Of a DNA stretch of 64,000 nucleotides, positions 12,491 through 24,080 are shown piece after piece. The first letter of the stretch is position 1; each line of letters starts with the position of its first letter. The position numbers and the translations under genes were made by a program. This stretch comes from Metaphire vulgaris (Eukaryota > Annelida > Clitellata > Crassiclitellata > Megascolecidae). Below the pieces are notes generated by a model. The model was not told where the DNA came from. It searched no databases and saw only the letters and a list, made by a program, of their open reading frames with translations. The stretch is from contig CM030832.1 in the NCBI GenBank assembly GCA_018105865.1, forward strand, positions 18,487,519 through 18,551,518. Direction: 5' to 3'.

Positions 12491-12786
12491 CTCAGTTGGA
12501 GCAGATTACCGATATGTCGTCATATAGTATGCAAATATTCAAATATCATGATTTGAATTTAATGAATGCTACCCTTAAATATTTCAGCATAGGCCCCTTT
12601 GAGAGAGACCCCCAAGATGTTCTCCCAGGCTCCCTAGTCGTTGAAACTAGAAATGTCGGTCTGTGGAGGCCCTGGTGCCCCCTTTATTCCGTAAACCTGG
12701 CTGCGCCAGAGATCAGTTTAGTCACATTATTAGTTTTTGCGTTTTGCCTTAATAATACTGCAATTTAAAGTCTAATTGTGTTACAG

Positions 12787-13349
12787 CAAATGCCATTCAT
12801 CGAGCAGCAGCAGCAGATTCCGGAGGAGGAGGAGGAGGAGGAGGAGGAGGAGGAGGAGGAGGAGGAGGAGGAGGAGGAGGAACCAACAGGTTCATCCATA
12901 TCATCAGCGACCAGAGAATTCCGATTCGTTCGATTGGTCACAGGTTTTCGTGCGCGACTGACAAACTGCCGCCGGACAATTCGGTTAGAGTCGGATTCTT
13001 CGACCGTACGTTCCCAACACGGAAGCCATTCCACGCTGGGTGCAAGATCGGCGACCTCCACCATCTTTCCAGGCATTCCTACAGCGACCTCGACTTCGAT
13101 AGAGATGACAGCGATCTCATAAAATCGACCACAACCTCAAACCTTCGGGTTCATTTTGCCTTAGAAGACGGCGCTGACGAAGTCGACTCCTACAACTGCT
13201 CTCATGCAACGGTAGCCAGCCACCCTGAAGACAGCGCCGCCGACTGCAGAAACTCCAGATTCAGCGCGAACTGCGGCGGCGCCCGTAGCAAGGCGTTTAT
13301 GATGGTCAACAAGAACCACTTCGCAATTCATAACGACTACTGCCTCTAG
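12787..13349 (+). CDS. Probable protocadherin terminal cytoplasmic exon
   Basis: It follows an acceptor (TGTGTTACAG, ending at 12786). Two frames are open. The frame with codons starting at 12789 runs 187 codons to TAG at 13347-13349. It reads as a real protein: a 20-glycine run (12822-12881), then a mixed polar region with SYSDLDFDRDDSDL and a cysteine-containing C-terminus ending NDYCL. The alternative frame gives a 20-residue glutamate run and stops at 13122, with low-complexity Ser/Thr/Arg sequence. The longer frame needs one more base in exon 2, so a second single-base assembly error is suspected. No catalytic domain is present. A cytoplasmic signalling tail is the best reading. The intron between 10206 and 12786 is largely filled by a nested pair of MITEs. 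Confidence 0.55.
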
Positions 13350-13899
13350 TCTTTTACGACTGATTCTGCCAGATGCCGTTCGCTGCAGACGACGTTTTCA
13401 TAATGCAGCAACCCAATTAGCCTACGACAAAAGTCTCAAGCTTATGTTTTTCACCAATGTTTAATATCATATAGGCTACTGCTTGTGAATGATACCAGAA
13501 CCATGCAGATATAAAAGCGATGTTGGAACTCAGTGTAAATTGGAAACGTTTCTGTCGTTGAGTTTTAATTTAAGGTGCGGTGAGGCGAAAGTATAGTTGC
13601 TCGAATCATGCAAATTGTTTTGTTTCTAAGGTACCTAAAGTCGTCTCTGATGGACTAGAAATCAAAACTTTGGAGAATGAGGCAACAGAAGCATTCCAGC
13701 TTTGGAATTGCTCTATCAGCTTTTAGACATATTTCAAAATTGAAGTCAAAATTTAATAATATTATGAACCGAAATAATTAGCAGCAATCCATTTTAGAAA
13801 ATTCAATGTACGATCATTGATCAGGGTCAGATTGCTGCTACAGCGTAACTTTTCGCTCAATGAGCCTAAATCGAAACCCTATTACCGGTAGTACTAGCC
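13350..13899. other. Probable 3' flank of the protocadherin
   Basis: AT-rich sequence follows the terminal exon's stop codon. No polyadenylation signal of the AATAAA form is obvious in the first 400 bases. Nothing else is recognised. Confidence 0.35.
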
Positions 13900-14303
13900 C
13901 ATGGATGGGCAAAGTGCGGCCCGCGGGCCGAATGCGGCCCTCGAAGCCATGTTGTGCGACCCCCCGACATCGAAAAATATTGCATTAATGTGCGGCCCTC
14001 TAAAACATATGAAACATTTGACAACGCCTAACTGGAAAATTCAGCATTCAATTTGGATTTTCACTTTGGCATTTGATCGTTAACTAGAAATAATGCTCTT
14101 AATATTGACTAATTTTTTTCGAATTGACAGTCTTGGCTCATTAGTAATTTACTTTAAACTGAACAGTATATAATACGTTATGTTAAAGTCGTTTTGGAGA
14201 CTACTTTAAATTTAATTCTAAATGCCGAAAAAATGTGCGGCCCTCGGCTTTAAAGTCACAGACACTTTTGCGGCCCTCGGATAAAAATTTGTGGCCATCA
14301 CTG
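13900..14303. mobile_element. Non-autonomous hAT element (404 bp)
   Basis: The ends CATGGATGGGCAAAG and TTTGTGGCCATCACTG are inverted repeats. The exact 8-bp duplication TACTAGCC is at 13892-13899 and 14304-14311. GCGGCCCTCG-type motifs lie near both ends. Confidence 0.9.
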
Positions 14304-14311
14304 TACTAGCC

Positions 14312-15013
14312 TATACAGTTTTACCCTGTTCTGACAATGGCATATTTAGATGTCTATTTAGTTAGGCCTATATTTTATCAGTTGAGTTAGCAAATATTCT
14401 GTCATATAGTCTGAAAACATGCCTCAAATCTCATGATAGGAATCTAACGCTTCCTCGCATTTTTCGCAAGAATCTCATGACCACCGCAGGCCCGAATATG
14501 GCGGCCCGCCCCTGTGCCCTCTTATGGGACGGAGCCCCAGCCGCCCGAAATTTAGGGTGGTAACCTGCTCGATTCAGACTATAATATTATGAGTTTATGA
14601 CAGCTATTCGGCAATCACCTTAACCCTCGTTGTACCTCACTCGGGGTCCTTTCGCGACTACTCTAATGAAACTGATAACAACTTTTAAAATAAGCGCTCG
14701 ATTTGTAGGGAAGTTGGGGGTTTAAAGTTTCATTCCAATATCTTCCTGCAAATCGAGCGCTTATTTCTAAAACTGTTGTCGGAAGTTAGAAACAGTATGT
14801 CTTGTCCGTTTTCCCTGAGTGGTTGTACGCAGACACGCAGTGCATGTCGTTTTAAGAAGTTGGGGCGGCCCTAGGCATTTTTTAAAACTATGACGACCTT
14901 TTTCTGCTTATTCTGCTTTTGGAGCAGAAAATTAATAAAAATCAAACAATATAAATCGGCGATGATCTTTTTTCACCGCCCGCGGGGTCTCTCATAGGCT
15001 ATATCGCGGGGTC
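14312..15013. other. Degenerate repeat sequence with an inverted repeat
   Basis: No gene is present. An imperfect inverted repeat of about 45-base arms, containing AAATAAGCGCTCGATTTG and its complement, occupies about 14668-14787. A copy of the GACGACCTTTTTCTGCTTA cassette variant is near 14892. Confidence 0.4.
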
Positions 15014-15157
15014 CAGTGGCGGACCTAAGGGGGCGGGGGCGGGGCGGTCAGTCCCGGGCGTCACTTTTTCGGGGCGGCATTTTTTGGTGGTCAAATAAAT
15101 TTTGGAAAGATTGTTTATATTGTCTGCCTCAAGAAACGACCGCAGTCTAAAGGCGCT

Positions 15158-16313
15158 GTGCTAAAGGCCACCGTTGCACTGATAACTTTTTTTAGTGAAA
15201 ATCGGGATGAGACTGTAGACAATGCAAATACCTATTCTGAAGAAATATGTTCTGAACTGGGGATAAGAATGGAGCGTCGAATTCTCAAGAAGAAACGAAT
15301 GGATGGTGAAGTATTAGACGATGCTTCACTAGGGTCCAAAGTTGAGCTAAGGAAAGGAAATGGTGTCCATACCGTATACAGGCTGGTTCAAGAAATATCT
15401 TCTAGATTTGAACAACATCACACTCTTTCAAAGAAATACGACTTCCTTAGGGCCTTATACCTTCAAACCTTTTTGATAAAGAATATCATTGTCAGTTAGA
15501 GGATGTTGGTGAGGACAGTGGCGTAGCGTGCACTCGTGCCGCCCATGGCTCCTGGAAAAAATGCCGCCCCAATTTGCTCTTACTATACCTGACAAGCAAA
15601 AAGGTAGTCGTCGCTGAATTTGCCGCCCCTTCTACTAAATTTTGCCGCCCCTTCGTTAAACTCCTGGTCCCCTGGACACACCCCGACAAGCAACAAAAAG
15701 GTTATCGTCACTGAATTTTCCCGACAAGCAAAATATAAAAAAGGTCGTCGTGACTGAATTTGCCGCCCCTTCTACATTTTGCCGCCCCCTTCGCCTTCGC
15801 CAAAAACTCCTCAACAACCCTACAAACGCAAAAAAGGTCGCTTCCAAAATTTGCCGCCCCATCATGTGTGCCGCCCATGGCCAGAGCCATAGGCCTAGTA
15901 GCCATTGGGACGCTACGCCTCTGGGTGAGGATATAGGCCTACATGCAGAGAAGGGTGAGTTCGTCACCGAGAGGAAAAGACTGCAGAAATTTGTTATCGC
16001 AGCTGCAAGTGTAGAAATGGAATGTCCTTTGCAAATTCTGAAGTTCATTCAGAACTATAACCTCTGCGATTCAGTACCAAGCATAGTCGTACCGCTACGC
16101 GTTTTCCTGCTTCCTGTCATTAGTGTTGCGAGCTGCGAATGGTCGTTATCTAAACTAAAGTTAATCAGGAACTACCTTCGGGCATCAATGAGCGATTCAA
16201 GGTTAACTGATCTATAGCAATACCTTCAATTGAGCGCGATCTCGTCGATGAAATAGATTTTGATGATGCCATTAAAGATTTTGCGGAGAGGATGACCAGA
16301 AAAATTAACTTTT
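15158..16313 (+). pseudogene. hAT transposase remnant, interrupted
   Basis: Two coding fragments of one transposase are separated by the 408-bp MITE at 15516-15923 and its 8-bp duplication. The downstream fragment keeps the hAT dimerisation region and then shifts frame near 16217. Upstream catalytic aspartates are not found, so it cannot encode a working enzyme. Confidence 0.75.
15516..15923. mobile_element. CAGTGGCGTAGCG MITE inside the hAT transposase
   Basis: The ends CAGTGGCGTAGCGT and ACGCTACGCCTCTG are inverted. The exact 8-bp duplication GGTGAGGA is at 15508-15515 and 15924-15931. It contains repeated TTTGCCGCCCC modules alternating with three copies of the GACAAGCAAAAAGG cassette (near 15590, 15688 and 15723). 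Confidence 0.92.
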
Positions 16314-17283
16314 AGAATAATCGTCTTTCGGCTGTTTCTCTATTAAGCTAGACTACTCGATTTATTTCAAAATAGCCTAAATGCATTTACCTGTAATTAA
16401 TTATAAAGTAACCATTAGGCTATTCTGTTCTTCGTATTAGATGATGACACATTTTTCTTTTTTCACAACTTGCGTCCATTTTTTCTTGATATTTCGGTGA
16501 TTGCTACCGCGTGGTCAGTGGTCACACGTAACATTCCATTACAGTTATAGACATTGTAGATTATCTAAACAATAAATTTGTTTACGAAAATCGGAAATAA
16601 ATTTATGGATTTTTGATTTTTTAAATGTTTAAATCTAGCTGCTTTTTGGGGCGGCAAACTCTGCAACCGCGTGAACCGCCCCGGGCGGTATAAAACCTTG
16701 GCACACCGCTGACGGGACCCTTGCAGGGATATTTCTATGATTGTGAATTTGGGGGTGTCGACCTCAAATTGGGGGTGTCCGGAGCTAATTAGTATGCATT
16801 TTGTATGTCACATTACCATTTTGGGGGTGTCGACCTCAAATTGGGGGTGCACAGGGCGGGGTTGCCAGGGCCGATGGGGTGTAAAATATTCCTGGGTCAC
16901 CCTAGGCACGTGCCTAGTGCCGATAGCCATCATAGCCATGCCTATGCCTTAAAATGGCCCTGGTTGTATGGTGTTCTTCTCCTCCATGAGCGTCGGTCAG
17001 AGTGCCTTGGTAGCGATGTAGGCCTACAGGGCTTGTAGACCGAACGACAGCGCCTCCGTCGATGGTCGGTGGAACGACCATTGTAAGACGAATGCCGACC
17101 GTCGGCGGCCACGAGACCTGCTTCCCGGTGTTGATTGCGTTCTATCGTCGCCGCTGCCCCCTCTCTCTCACTCTCCCTCTCCCTCTGACTCTCTGAATCT
17201 TTAACGAAGGTAACTAGAAGTTTCTACACTGGACGCACGGAACCGCGTTCTCATCAGCAGCAACCCTTGATTTCACGGGGGCG

Positions 17284-17322
17284 CTGTTGTTGTTGTTGCT
17301 GCTGCTGTTGTTGCTGCTGCTA
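17284..17322. repeat. (GTT/GCT)n microsatellite
   Basis: A short imperfect trinucleotide run mixes GTT and GCT units. Confidence 0.9.
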
Positions 17323-17353
17323 ATAAACGTTCGGTTTCGACCGGAACTAAACC

Positions 17354-18093
17354 TAGGGTTGCCAGATGCATGGGTAGACAAAGGAGGACAGAGCCAGACG
17401 AAAAGAAGGACAGAGGAGGACATTGTATACATGAAACCAGCTGTGCAGTGGTCGTCCATAAATTACGTAACGCGGTTAAGGGGGGTCCGGCCATTTGTTA
17501 CGAAGTGTGACGACGGGGGGGGGTGTCCGGAAATGTTACGTAACGCAAAAAAATTTAAGTGACCGTTTTTGGCTTGTCAGAGATTTTGAAGAGGAAAAAA
17601 CAAGGATGACCTCTTTTTTTGCTTGTCAGGGTTTATCGAGAGGAAAAATACAAGGATATGAACTTTTTTGCTTGTCAAGACTTTTTGGAGGACGAAAATG
17701 GGGGGTCGGCCCGTTGATACGTAATATTTTAGGGGTCTGACGTTTTGTTATACGTCGTGTTACGTAGGGGGGTCAAAAAGTGCCAAAATCGCGTTACTGA
17801 TGTAATTTATGTACGGCCCCAGGTCATCGAGTTGTATGACTGATGATGACTAGCCGTTTACTGTTTACAGTCTCTGTCGAGTATTTTGCTACTGGAAATG
17901 AAATTAACATTTTGACCAATGACCATAGACTATTGCATGTGAAATTCGTCAATACCGCGAGAACGAAAATTGATAGCATACAAAAGCTCAAAAAGGAGGA
18001 CATTTTACAATTTTTAGCTTTGCCGGGAGGACGGAGGACACGGACCTAAAAAGGAGGACATGTCCTCCTTTTAGAGGACGTCTGGCAACCCTA
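17354..18093. mobile_element. hAT-like element TAGGGTTGCCAGATG (740 bp)
   Basis: The ends TAGGGTTGCCAGATG and CGTCTGGCAACCCTA are inverted repeats. The exact 8-bp duplication ACTAAACC is at 17346-17353 and 18094-18101. Subterminal GGAGGACA motifs repeat near both ends. A second MITE sits inside at about 17448-17820. Confidence 0.92.
17448..17820. mobile_element. GTCCATAAATTACGTAACGC MITE, nested
   Basis: The ends GTGGTCGTCCATAAATTACG and ATGTAATTTATGTACGGCCCC are imperfect inverted repeats of the widespread 'GGGGCCGTCCATAAATTACG' type. Three copies of the TTTTTTGCTTGTCA cassette occur in tandem at about 57-base spacing (17564-17675). Borders are approximate. Confidence 0.7.
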
Positions 18094-18289
18094 ACTAAAC
18101 CGAACATTCGATCTCTGATTCCAGCGAACACTGTGCTTGACCGCGTCCTTCGTTCGGACTGGTTGATTCTCGTTCGTTTCAGACTTTTTTGTGGGATGAC
18201 TTTTTTCACACTTATTCGGCAGAGAGTCAGAGACCCCCAAATTTTACCGACACCCCACTAAATTCACAATCCTAGAAATAACCCTGCTT

Positions 18290-18639
18290 ATACTTCTGAT
18301 TGAACAGTTTATTCAGGACAAGTTTCAATAAGTTTGTAGGACATGAACTATAGGTTCTGAGCTTCATTAAGCCTACTCGTAACTGATCGACACTTTCGTG
18401 GGGACTGGGGACTAAAGTGCGTCGTCTCCCTCTTTGAGTGAATTATTAAAAAGCGTATATAAACGTAGTTTTTCATTGGTTTTAATTAACGTCTCAAAGA
18501 AAACATTGACTATGGAAGCAATATAAACGTTGAATATAGGGATAATAGGGCAACAATATCGAAATAATTGCAGGGGCCCCCAAAAGTCATGCGATGGTCC
18601 TCCCTTAAAATCTCCGATTGCTAATTATCCATCTCCTTT
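18290..18639. other. Spacer before a LINE
   Basis: No feature is recognised. The sequence is AT-rich without an open frame of note. Confidence 0.35.
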
Positions 18640-20811
18640 TCTTTGCACCATCGCTCTACGTGGCTGGAACGAGAGCGTTCGCATGGTCTCAGACTCTCAG
18701 TCGACCTCTTAGCTCCTTCACAAGTCGCTAGGTACCATAATCTCCTTACATCTGCCAAAAAGAAGTACTATTCTAACATCATTTCAACAAATAGCTCTAA
18801 CCCACGTAAGCTCTGGAAAACCGTAAATGATCTTTTCCATCGCAAAGAATCAAAACCTCTCCCTCAATCCATTTCTCTGTCAGAACTTGCTGAATCTTTT
18901 GCTAATTTCTTCTCTGCAAAAATCTCTAAGATTCGCAGTGTCCTTAAGTCTTTCACTATTACTCAAACCACCTCTCCTCATTACCCTTCTCCCCACAACC
19001 CCATGCAATTTATCCAGCTTCACTCCTGCAACTGATGAAGAGGTATCCAAACTGCTACTTTCTCTCCCAAACAAACAATGTGATCTAGATCCCATACCTA
19101 CTTCTTTACTCAAACAGTGTGCCATCGTGCTTACGCCTATCATAACTAGAATCATTAACCTCTCTCTTACCTCAGGCACTTTCCCTTCTTCATTCAAAAA
19201 CTCTTTTGTCATTCTCTCCTAAAAAGCCTGGTCTTGACAGAGAAGATCTTAATAACTATCGCCCCATCTCAAATCTTTCACTTCTATCAAAACTTACTGA
19301 GAAAATTGTGCTTTCTAGACTGACCGAACACCTTTCAAATAACTCGCTATATAATGCTCATCAGTCTGCCTACACTAAACATCACTCAACTGAAACCGTT
19401 CTCGCCTACATTCATGACAGACTCTTAACTGCAATTGGTCTCCGACAAGTTACTGGCCTTTGTCTCCTTGACCTCTCTGCTGCATTTGATACTATAGATC
19501 ACAAAATTCTGCTCGAACGACTCTCTCTCTCTGGTTTGGAATATCTGAAATAGCTCATAACTGGTTTTCATCTTATCTTAAATCCCGGTCTTTTCAAGTG
19601 TCCTGTCTTAGCCAAATTTCTCTATCTCACACTGTAGATTTTGGAGTGCCTCAGGATCTGTTCTTGGGCCTGTACTGTTCAGCCTTTACACTACACCACT
19701 CTCATCTTTAATCAATTCCCTTAATTTAAATCACCAACTCTATGCCGATGACACTCAGCTATTCCTTTCCTTCTCACCTCTTTCATTCAATGCTTCTATT
19801 ATTGAGCTTGAATCTGCATTCTCATCAATCTCTGCTTGGATGTCATCTAATCTCCTCGCTCTTAACCCTTCTAAGACAGAGTTTCTTTTAATTGACTACC
19901 CCAACAACTCAAAAAAATTGACAATCCTAAACTAGTTTTGGCTTCTGACACCACAATAATCCCTGTTCCAACTGCTAGAAATCTAGGATTCAAATTTGAT
20001 TCTTTTCTAAACTTGAATCACAAATTTCCCAATTATCAAAAGCCTGCTATGTTCATATTCGTGACCTTCGCCGCCTACGTCCTTGCCTAGATACTAAAAC
20101 TGCCTCCACAATTGCCACCTCAATAGTCCACTCCAAATTAGATTATTGTAACTCCTCTACTATAACCTTCCCAAAGCCTCTATCAACAAATTGCAATCAA
20201 TACAAAATGCACTTGCTCGTGCTGTTACTAAGTCACCTAAATTCTCCCATATTTCACCCATACTAAAATCATTACATTGGCTTAAAATAACTGAACGTAT
20301 TCAATATAAGATAATAACACTTACACATAGCTCACTTCAGTCATCAAAAACCTGTCTACCTTAGGTCACTATTAATCCCTCAGCCTCCTCGACCCACACG
20401 TTCGTCATCTCATCTCACTCTGTCACGCCCGCTAAATCAATCATCCCTGAAAATTTGCAACCGTGCCTTCTCATACGCTGCACCTGAACTCTGGAACTCG
20501 ATCCCAGCTTCCCTTCGCACACTTGGACACTTTCAAACAATAAAATCTGATTCCTCATTTCCTATAATTCCTGCACTTTCTCCTCAAGTCTTCAGGTCTA
20601 AGCTTAAATCCTTCCTGTTTCTTAAATCATTTCCGCCATAGCTGTAACAACCTAGCCTCACTGCCCTTCGGATATTGACTATTGCCTGGCTGACCCCACA
20701 CCTTTCCTATAGCTATTTTAAGAGAGGCTGAGCGCCTAAGAATAAGCAGCTACTGTTGTGCTGCTTTCCAAGGCGCTATAGAAATCCTCGAGATTTTACT
20801 TTACTTTACTT
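18640..20811 (+). mobile_element. CR1/L2-like LINE, 5'-truncated and decayed
   Basis: The + strand encodes the second half of a LINE ORF2. A linker region comes first. The reverse transcriptase follows, with NNYRPISNLSLLSKLTEKIV at about 19240-19300 and the conserved LLDLSAAFDTIDHKIL at about 19466-19513. FGVPQ followed by SVLGP lies near 19640-19670, broken by a one-base shift. The catalytic YADDTQLF box is at 19741-19766. The C-terminal region follows, with LNHPALNS-type decay. No endonuclease domain is present. The 3' end has the GGCGCTATAGAAATCC sequence and an ACTTT-rich tail. At least four frame breaks make it dead. Two more 3' ends of the same family lie at 23983-24080 (+) and 63405-64000 (-). 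Confidence 0.88.
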
Positions 20812-20983
20812 ACTTAGGACTATTAGTCTATTCCAGTCTTCGCCAGGTGGCGCTCCATGTACTCAAGTTTACAGGCATTCGGTTTTCGCGGCCGAAAAGT
20901 TAGAAATTAGGTTAAGACCACTGTTATTTCATGTATGGAAGACAGGAAGTTCGATCAATTTTCTTGTCAAATCATGTATGGAT

Positions 20984-22592
20984 TAGAGATGTGCGGGTAC
21001 AGCAAAATGCATACCCTACCCGTACCCGTGGAAAAACTTTTTTACCCTACCCTACCTGTACCCGCTAGCGCTATACCCTACCCGACCTGTACCCCGTAAG
21101 CTGTGTACCCGTACCCGTACCCGTACCCGTAACCGACTTTGGTTGGAATTTGGAGTTTTTGATTTGGAATTTTGGACCCTTACCCGCGGGTGCGTTTACG
21201 GTACAAGTACTACAAGGACCTGTACATGGACCCGTGAACCCGTATCCGTTCCTAGAGACTATAGAGAGGCAACAGTGAAATAGGGGCTACGAAATTGGGA
21301 TAACTATTCATTGTAAATTTGTAAATAGCACGCATGTTTAGATTAGGACAGATCTAGTACTTAGGAATCAGGATAATCAGTCAGCTAGCCTAAGCCGACA
21401 TGAATGGGCTTGTTTAAAATATATAGTAGATATCATTTATCTATGAGCAGGCGGCATTAGAGCTCAAGTTAAACCACAAAACTTTACCAGAAGAACTTTC
21501 TCGGTCAAAGAGTCCTTGGAGGAGCCATTATAGATTTATTACTGATGATGTCAGATTACGTCATCTGTATTTCCTTTATGTTTTCAGTAAGTAAAATGCA
21601 TGCTGTCTGACAAACTGAACGCGATGTACAAGTTATACTAATACACTTGTGACGAGCGGCCACCTAAAAAGGACTCGTTTACTTACTTACTTGTCTAGGG
21701 GAAACTACTTTGGCACTAACTCGTACATTTTAACGGACAAAACTCTTCTTATTATAAAATATCACTTTAATCTTAATTAAATATTCAACTCTTCCGCCAT
21801 AGCGGCTATCAATAGGCAGTGCTATATAACTCTAATCAATGTTTTAAAACGTCCAGCGACAGCAACTATCTTAGCAACTAGTTACTAATGTAAATAACAG
21901 CTGATAACAGCTTCCACACAAAATCAATGAAAATGAAACAAATGTGCCCTTTGCACGAAAACCAATTCGATATACGAATTCACGAATATTAAGCGAACTG
22001 AAATCTCGGTTCAGATTTAAACAATAACAATTTAAACTAAAACAACGAAGAGCAGGAACGATTCGCTGCGATCGAACGTCCGCCTTCTTCTTCGGCCACC
22101 GTCGAACTCTCCTTCTTCGAAAAAGACGCACTTTCAAAACGTAACTGCCTCCAGCAACGGCTCTTGCGACCAATCACGCTCGTCGTCTCATCACGCCTTC
22201 TATAACGTGAATTCCTATTTGCTCACATAAACATAGAAGCAAACACAGTAAACTTCACGTTCAAACCTACCAATATTCCAATTATTTGCTATCTATGCTT
22301 CAATATAGCACTTTATCACACACTTTACTCAATATTATTTTTCTATTACTGCATTGCTAATTTGCTATAGTAGTGAGAAATGAAAATATAACTTTTCGGG
22401 TAAAACGGGTATACCCGTACCCGTAGCCGCTATACCCGTACCCGTAGCGCTGTACCCGTACCCGACCCGTACCCGTAAAATGTGTACCCTACCCTACCCG
22501 TACCCGCGGGTACGGGTACGGGTAGGGTATACCCGCGGGTACGGGTACGGGTAGGGTATACCCGCGGGTACGGGTATACCCGCACATCCCTA
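20984..22592. mobile_element. hAT-like element with TACCCG-repeat ends (1609 bp)
   Basis: The ends TAGAGATGTGCGGGTA and TACCCGCACATCCCTA are inverted repeats. The exact 8-bp duplication GTATGGAT is at 20976-20983 and 22593-22600. About 120-200 bases inside each end consist of TACCCG/TACCCTACCCG repeats that look telomere-like. The interior is AT-rich with no transposase. A second copy lies at 55806-56979. Confidence 0.93.
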
Positions 22593-22600
22593 GTATGGAT

Positions 22601-23569
22601 ATATTCTATGCACTATATATTATAGATTTTTGTCTGTAAGATTAAATCTTATCGATCGTTTTTTGATTGTCAATAATATTTTAAACATGTTCCGGACGAA
22701 CTTTTAGATTATACTTCACCCAGAAAGTGCGAGATTTGCTACTGAGTCAGTGACCCTCGCTATTATTTTATTCTTTTTTCACAGTCGCTTGGTGGGCCCT
22801 AACATCTCTACAAGCGCTGATCGGAGCAGCTACTTAATAAAACAAGGTGTCCGCCTATCAGGGCCATTGGAGGCGGAGCTTATTTTAATAAAGTCTTAAG
22901 GGCAAAAGTAAAAGTTCAACCGGTGTTCACAACAGAGGCTGGCAGGGCCTTAGTCAGGGACTGTATATTAACTTAAATGACGGAGCAGGCTGTTTAGCTG
23001 CGCGTGGATCGCCGTCGTCGTTGAAGGGTGTTCGTCGCCAGTAAGGATGTGTTCGGCCTAACATTCTTTATCATTATTTCAGCATAGAACGGTATGTTGT
23101 TGTATTGTTGTGCGTAGGCCTAGGCCCTGTATGATTTAGATGCCAGCTTTTGCTTTATGTAATATTTGAGATTTGATTCATGTAATTGAGAGGAATCAGA
23201 GGATTGGTTGTTATTAAATTTTCACGAGAAACTACTGGCACATGACAGAGTTAATCAACTTAATTGGCAGAAGAAGCAGGACGATTAGATCGTTTGGATC
23301 CTTGCCTCATTAGTCAACTGACGATCAAATGAGAGAGATTAGGGTTGAAGATAATTCAGCATGCTCAGTACAGGTCAGGCGTAGTCTAGTTTCGCAGTGC
23401 ACCTCAGCTGTTTGTGATCCATTAGAATAGATTAAATAAGTGCCTGCAAAGATGTACATCGTGACTCACTGCCTGCCAGAGAACTCAAGAATCACCGCCT
23501 TCAGCGTTTTTCATGGTATCAGCTGAACAGGAACAGTTGCCAGACTTTCCCTCAAAACAACCGAAAATT
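22601..23569. other. Intergenic sequence upstream of the monooxygenase
   Basis: No coding exon is recognised. A GC-richer patch with repeated GTCGTC at about 23000-23045, followed by GTAAGG near 23041, could be a non-coding first exon of the monooxygenase, but this is a guess. Confidence 0.3.
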
Positions 23570-23574
23570 TCTGC

Positions 23575-23642
23575 TGTGGCCGGAGTTTGAACTGCAGACC
23601 TCATTACAGGCAGACCTGTGCGCTAACCAATGCTCCACCACA
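23575..23642 (-). repeat. tRNA-like SINE head or tRNA pseudogene
   Basis: Read on the - strand, the segment has a tRNA-like A box (TTGGTTAGCGCA) and B box (AGTTCAAACTC), and acceptor-stem halves that pair at six of seven positions. A TGT triplet lies at the anticodon position, suggesting a threonine-type ancestor. The arms are degenerate, so a working tRNA is unlikely. Confidence 0.45.
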
Positions 23643-23696
23643 TATTACTATCAGTGGCGTAACCAGCCTCAAAATGTAACCCGGGCAGCTGACCAA

Positions 23697-23811
23697 GGGG
23701 CTGTCCCCTTAAATTACAGAAAAAATTATTGGCTAATTTTTGACCCCCCCTGTCAACACCTGCCAAACTTTTCAAACCCTCTCCATTTTGCGTAATTTAT
23801 GGACAGCCCCC
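23697..23811. mobile_element. GGGGCTGTCC MITE (short copy)
   Basis: GGGGCTGTCC at the left and GGACAGCCCC at the right form inverted ends, as in the longer copy at 53271-53676. CTGTCAA..TTTTGACC modules are shared. No target duplication could be resolved. Confidence 0.55.
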
Positions 23812-23982
23812 ACCTCAACAATTTTTTTTTACAAAATTAACATGGGGAACTTAACAATAGGCATCAATCGGTCAGTTAACTTGGAGGAAGTTCAAGTTTC
23901 ACACATGCAGGTCATAGCCTAAGGACTACAAAGCGACATAAAACATAGCTAAAATAAACTTTGGAATTGTCAAAATCAAATA

Positions 23983-24080
23983 ATGAGAGCGCCTAAGAAT
24001 AAGCAGCTACTGTTGTGCTGCTTTCCAAGGCGCTATAGAAATCCACGAGATTTTACTTTACTTTACTTACTTTACTTTAC
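23983..24080 (+). mobile_element. LINE 3' end, same family as 18640-20811
   Basis: GAGCGCCTAAGAATAAGCAG through GGCGCTATAGAAATCCACGA and an ACTTT-type tail is nearly identical to 20724-20811. It is an extremely 5'-truncated copy. Confidence 0.88.

Larger units (their letters stand above)
15014..16711 (+). mobile_element. hAT element with decayed ZMYM1-like transposase
   Basis: The ends CAGTGGCGGACCTAAGG and CCTTGGCACACCGCTG form inverted repeats. The flanks GCGGGGTC and ACGGGACC match at 5 of 8 bases. The + strand encodes remnants of a hAT transposase. A piece at 15158-15499 resembles the region before the dimerisation domain. A piece at about 15955-16313 carries the hAT C-terminal dimerisation signature, with residues such as ASCEWSLSKLKLIRNYLR and DFDDAI. 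Stops and shifts break it, the RNase-H catalytic core is not visible, and a MITE (15516-15923) splits it. It is an internally deleted, inactive copy. Confidence 0.8.
16724..18286. mobile_element. Ends of the CAGGGATATTTCTA MITE family
   Basis: CAGGGATATTTCTATGATTG at 16724 and its inverted counterpart CCTAGAAATAACCCTG ending at 18286 resemble the termini of the elements at 45815-45989 and 51717-52841. The flanking 8-mers do not match here, so these may be two separate partial copies rather than one element. The segment 16724-16890 repeats the GGGGGTGTCGACCTCAAATT module twice. Confidence 0.5.

Noticed and set aside
21000..22592. An interstitial telomere or a chromosome-end fusion
   Set aside because: The TACCCG arrays are inside terminal inverted repeats with an exact 8-bp duplication, so they belong to a transposon. 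TTAGGG arrays are absent.
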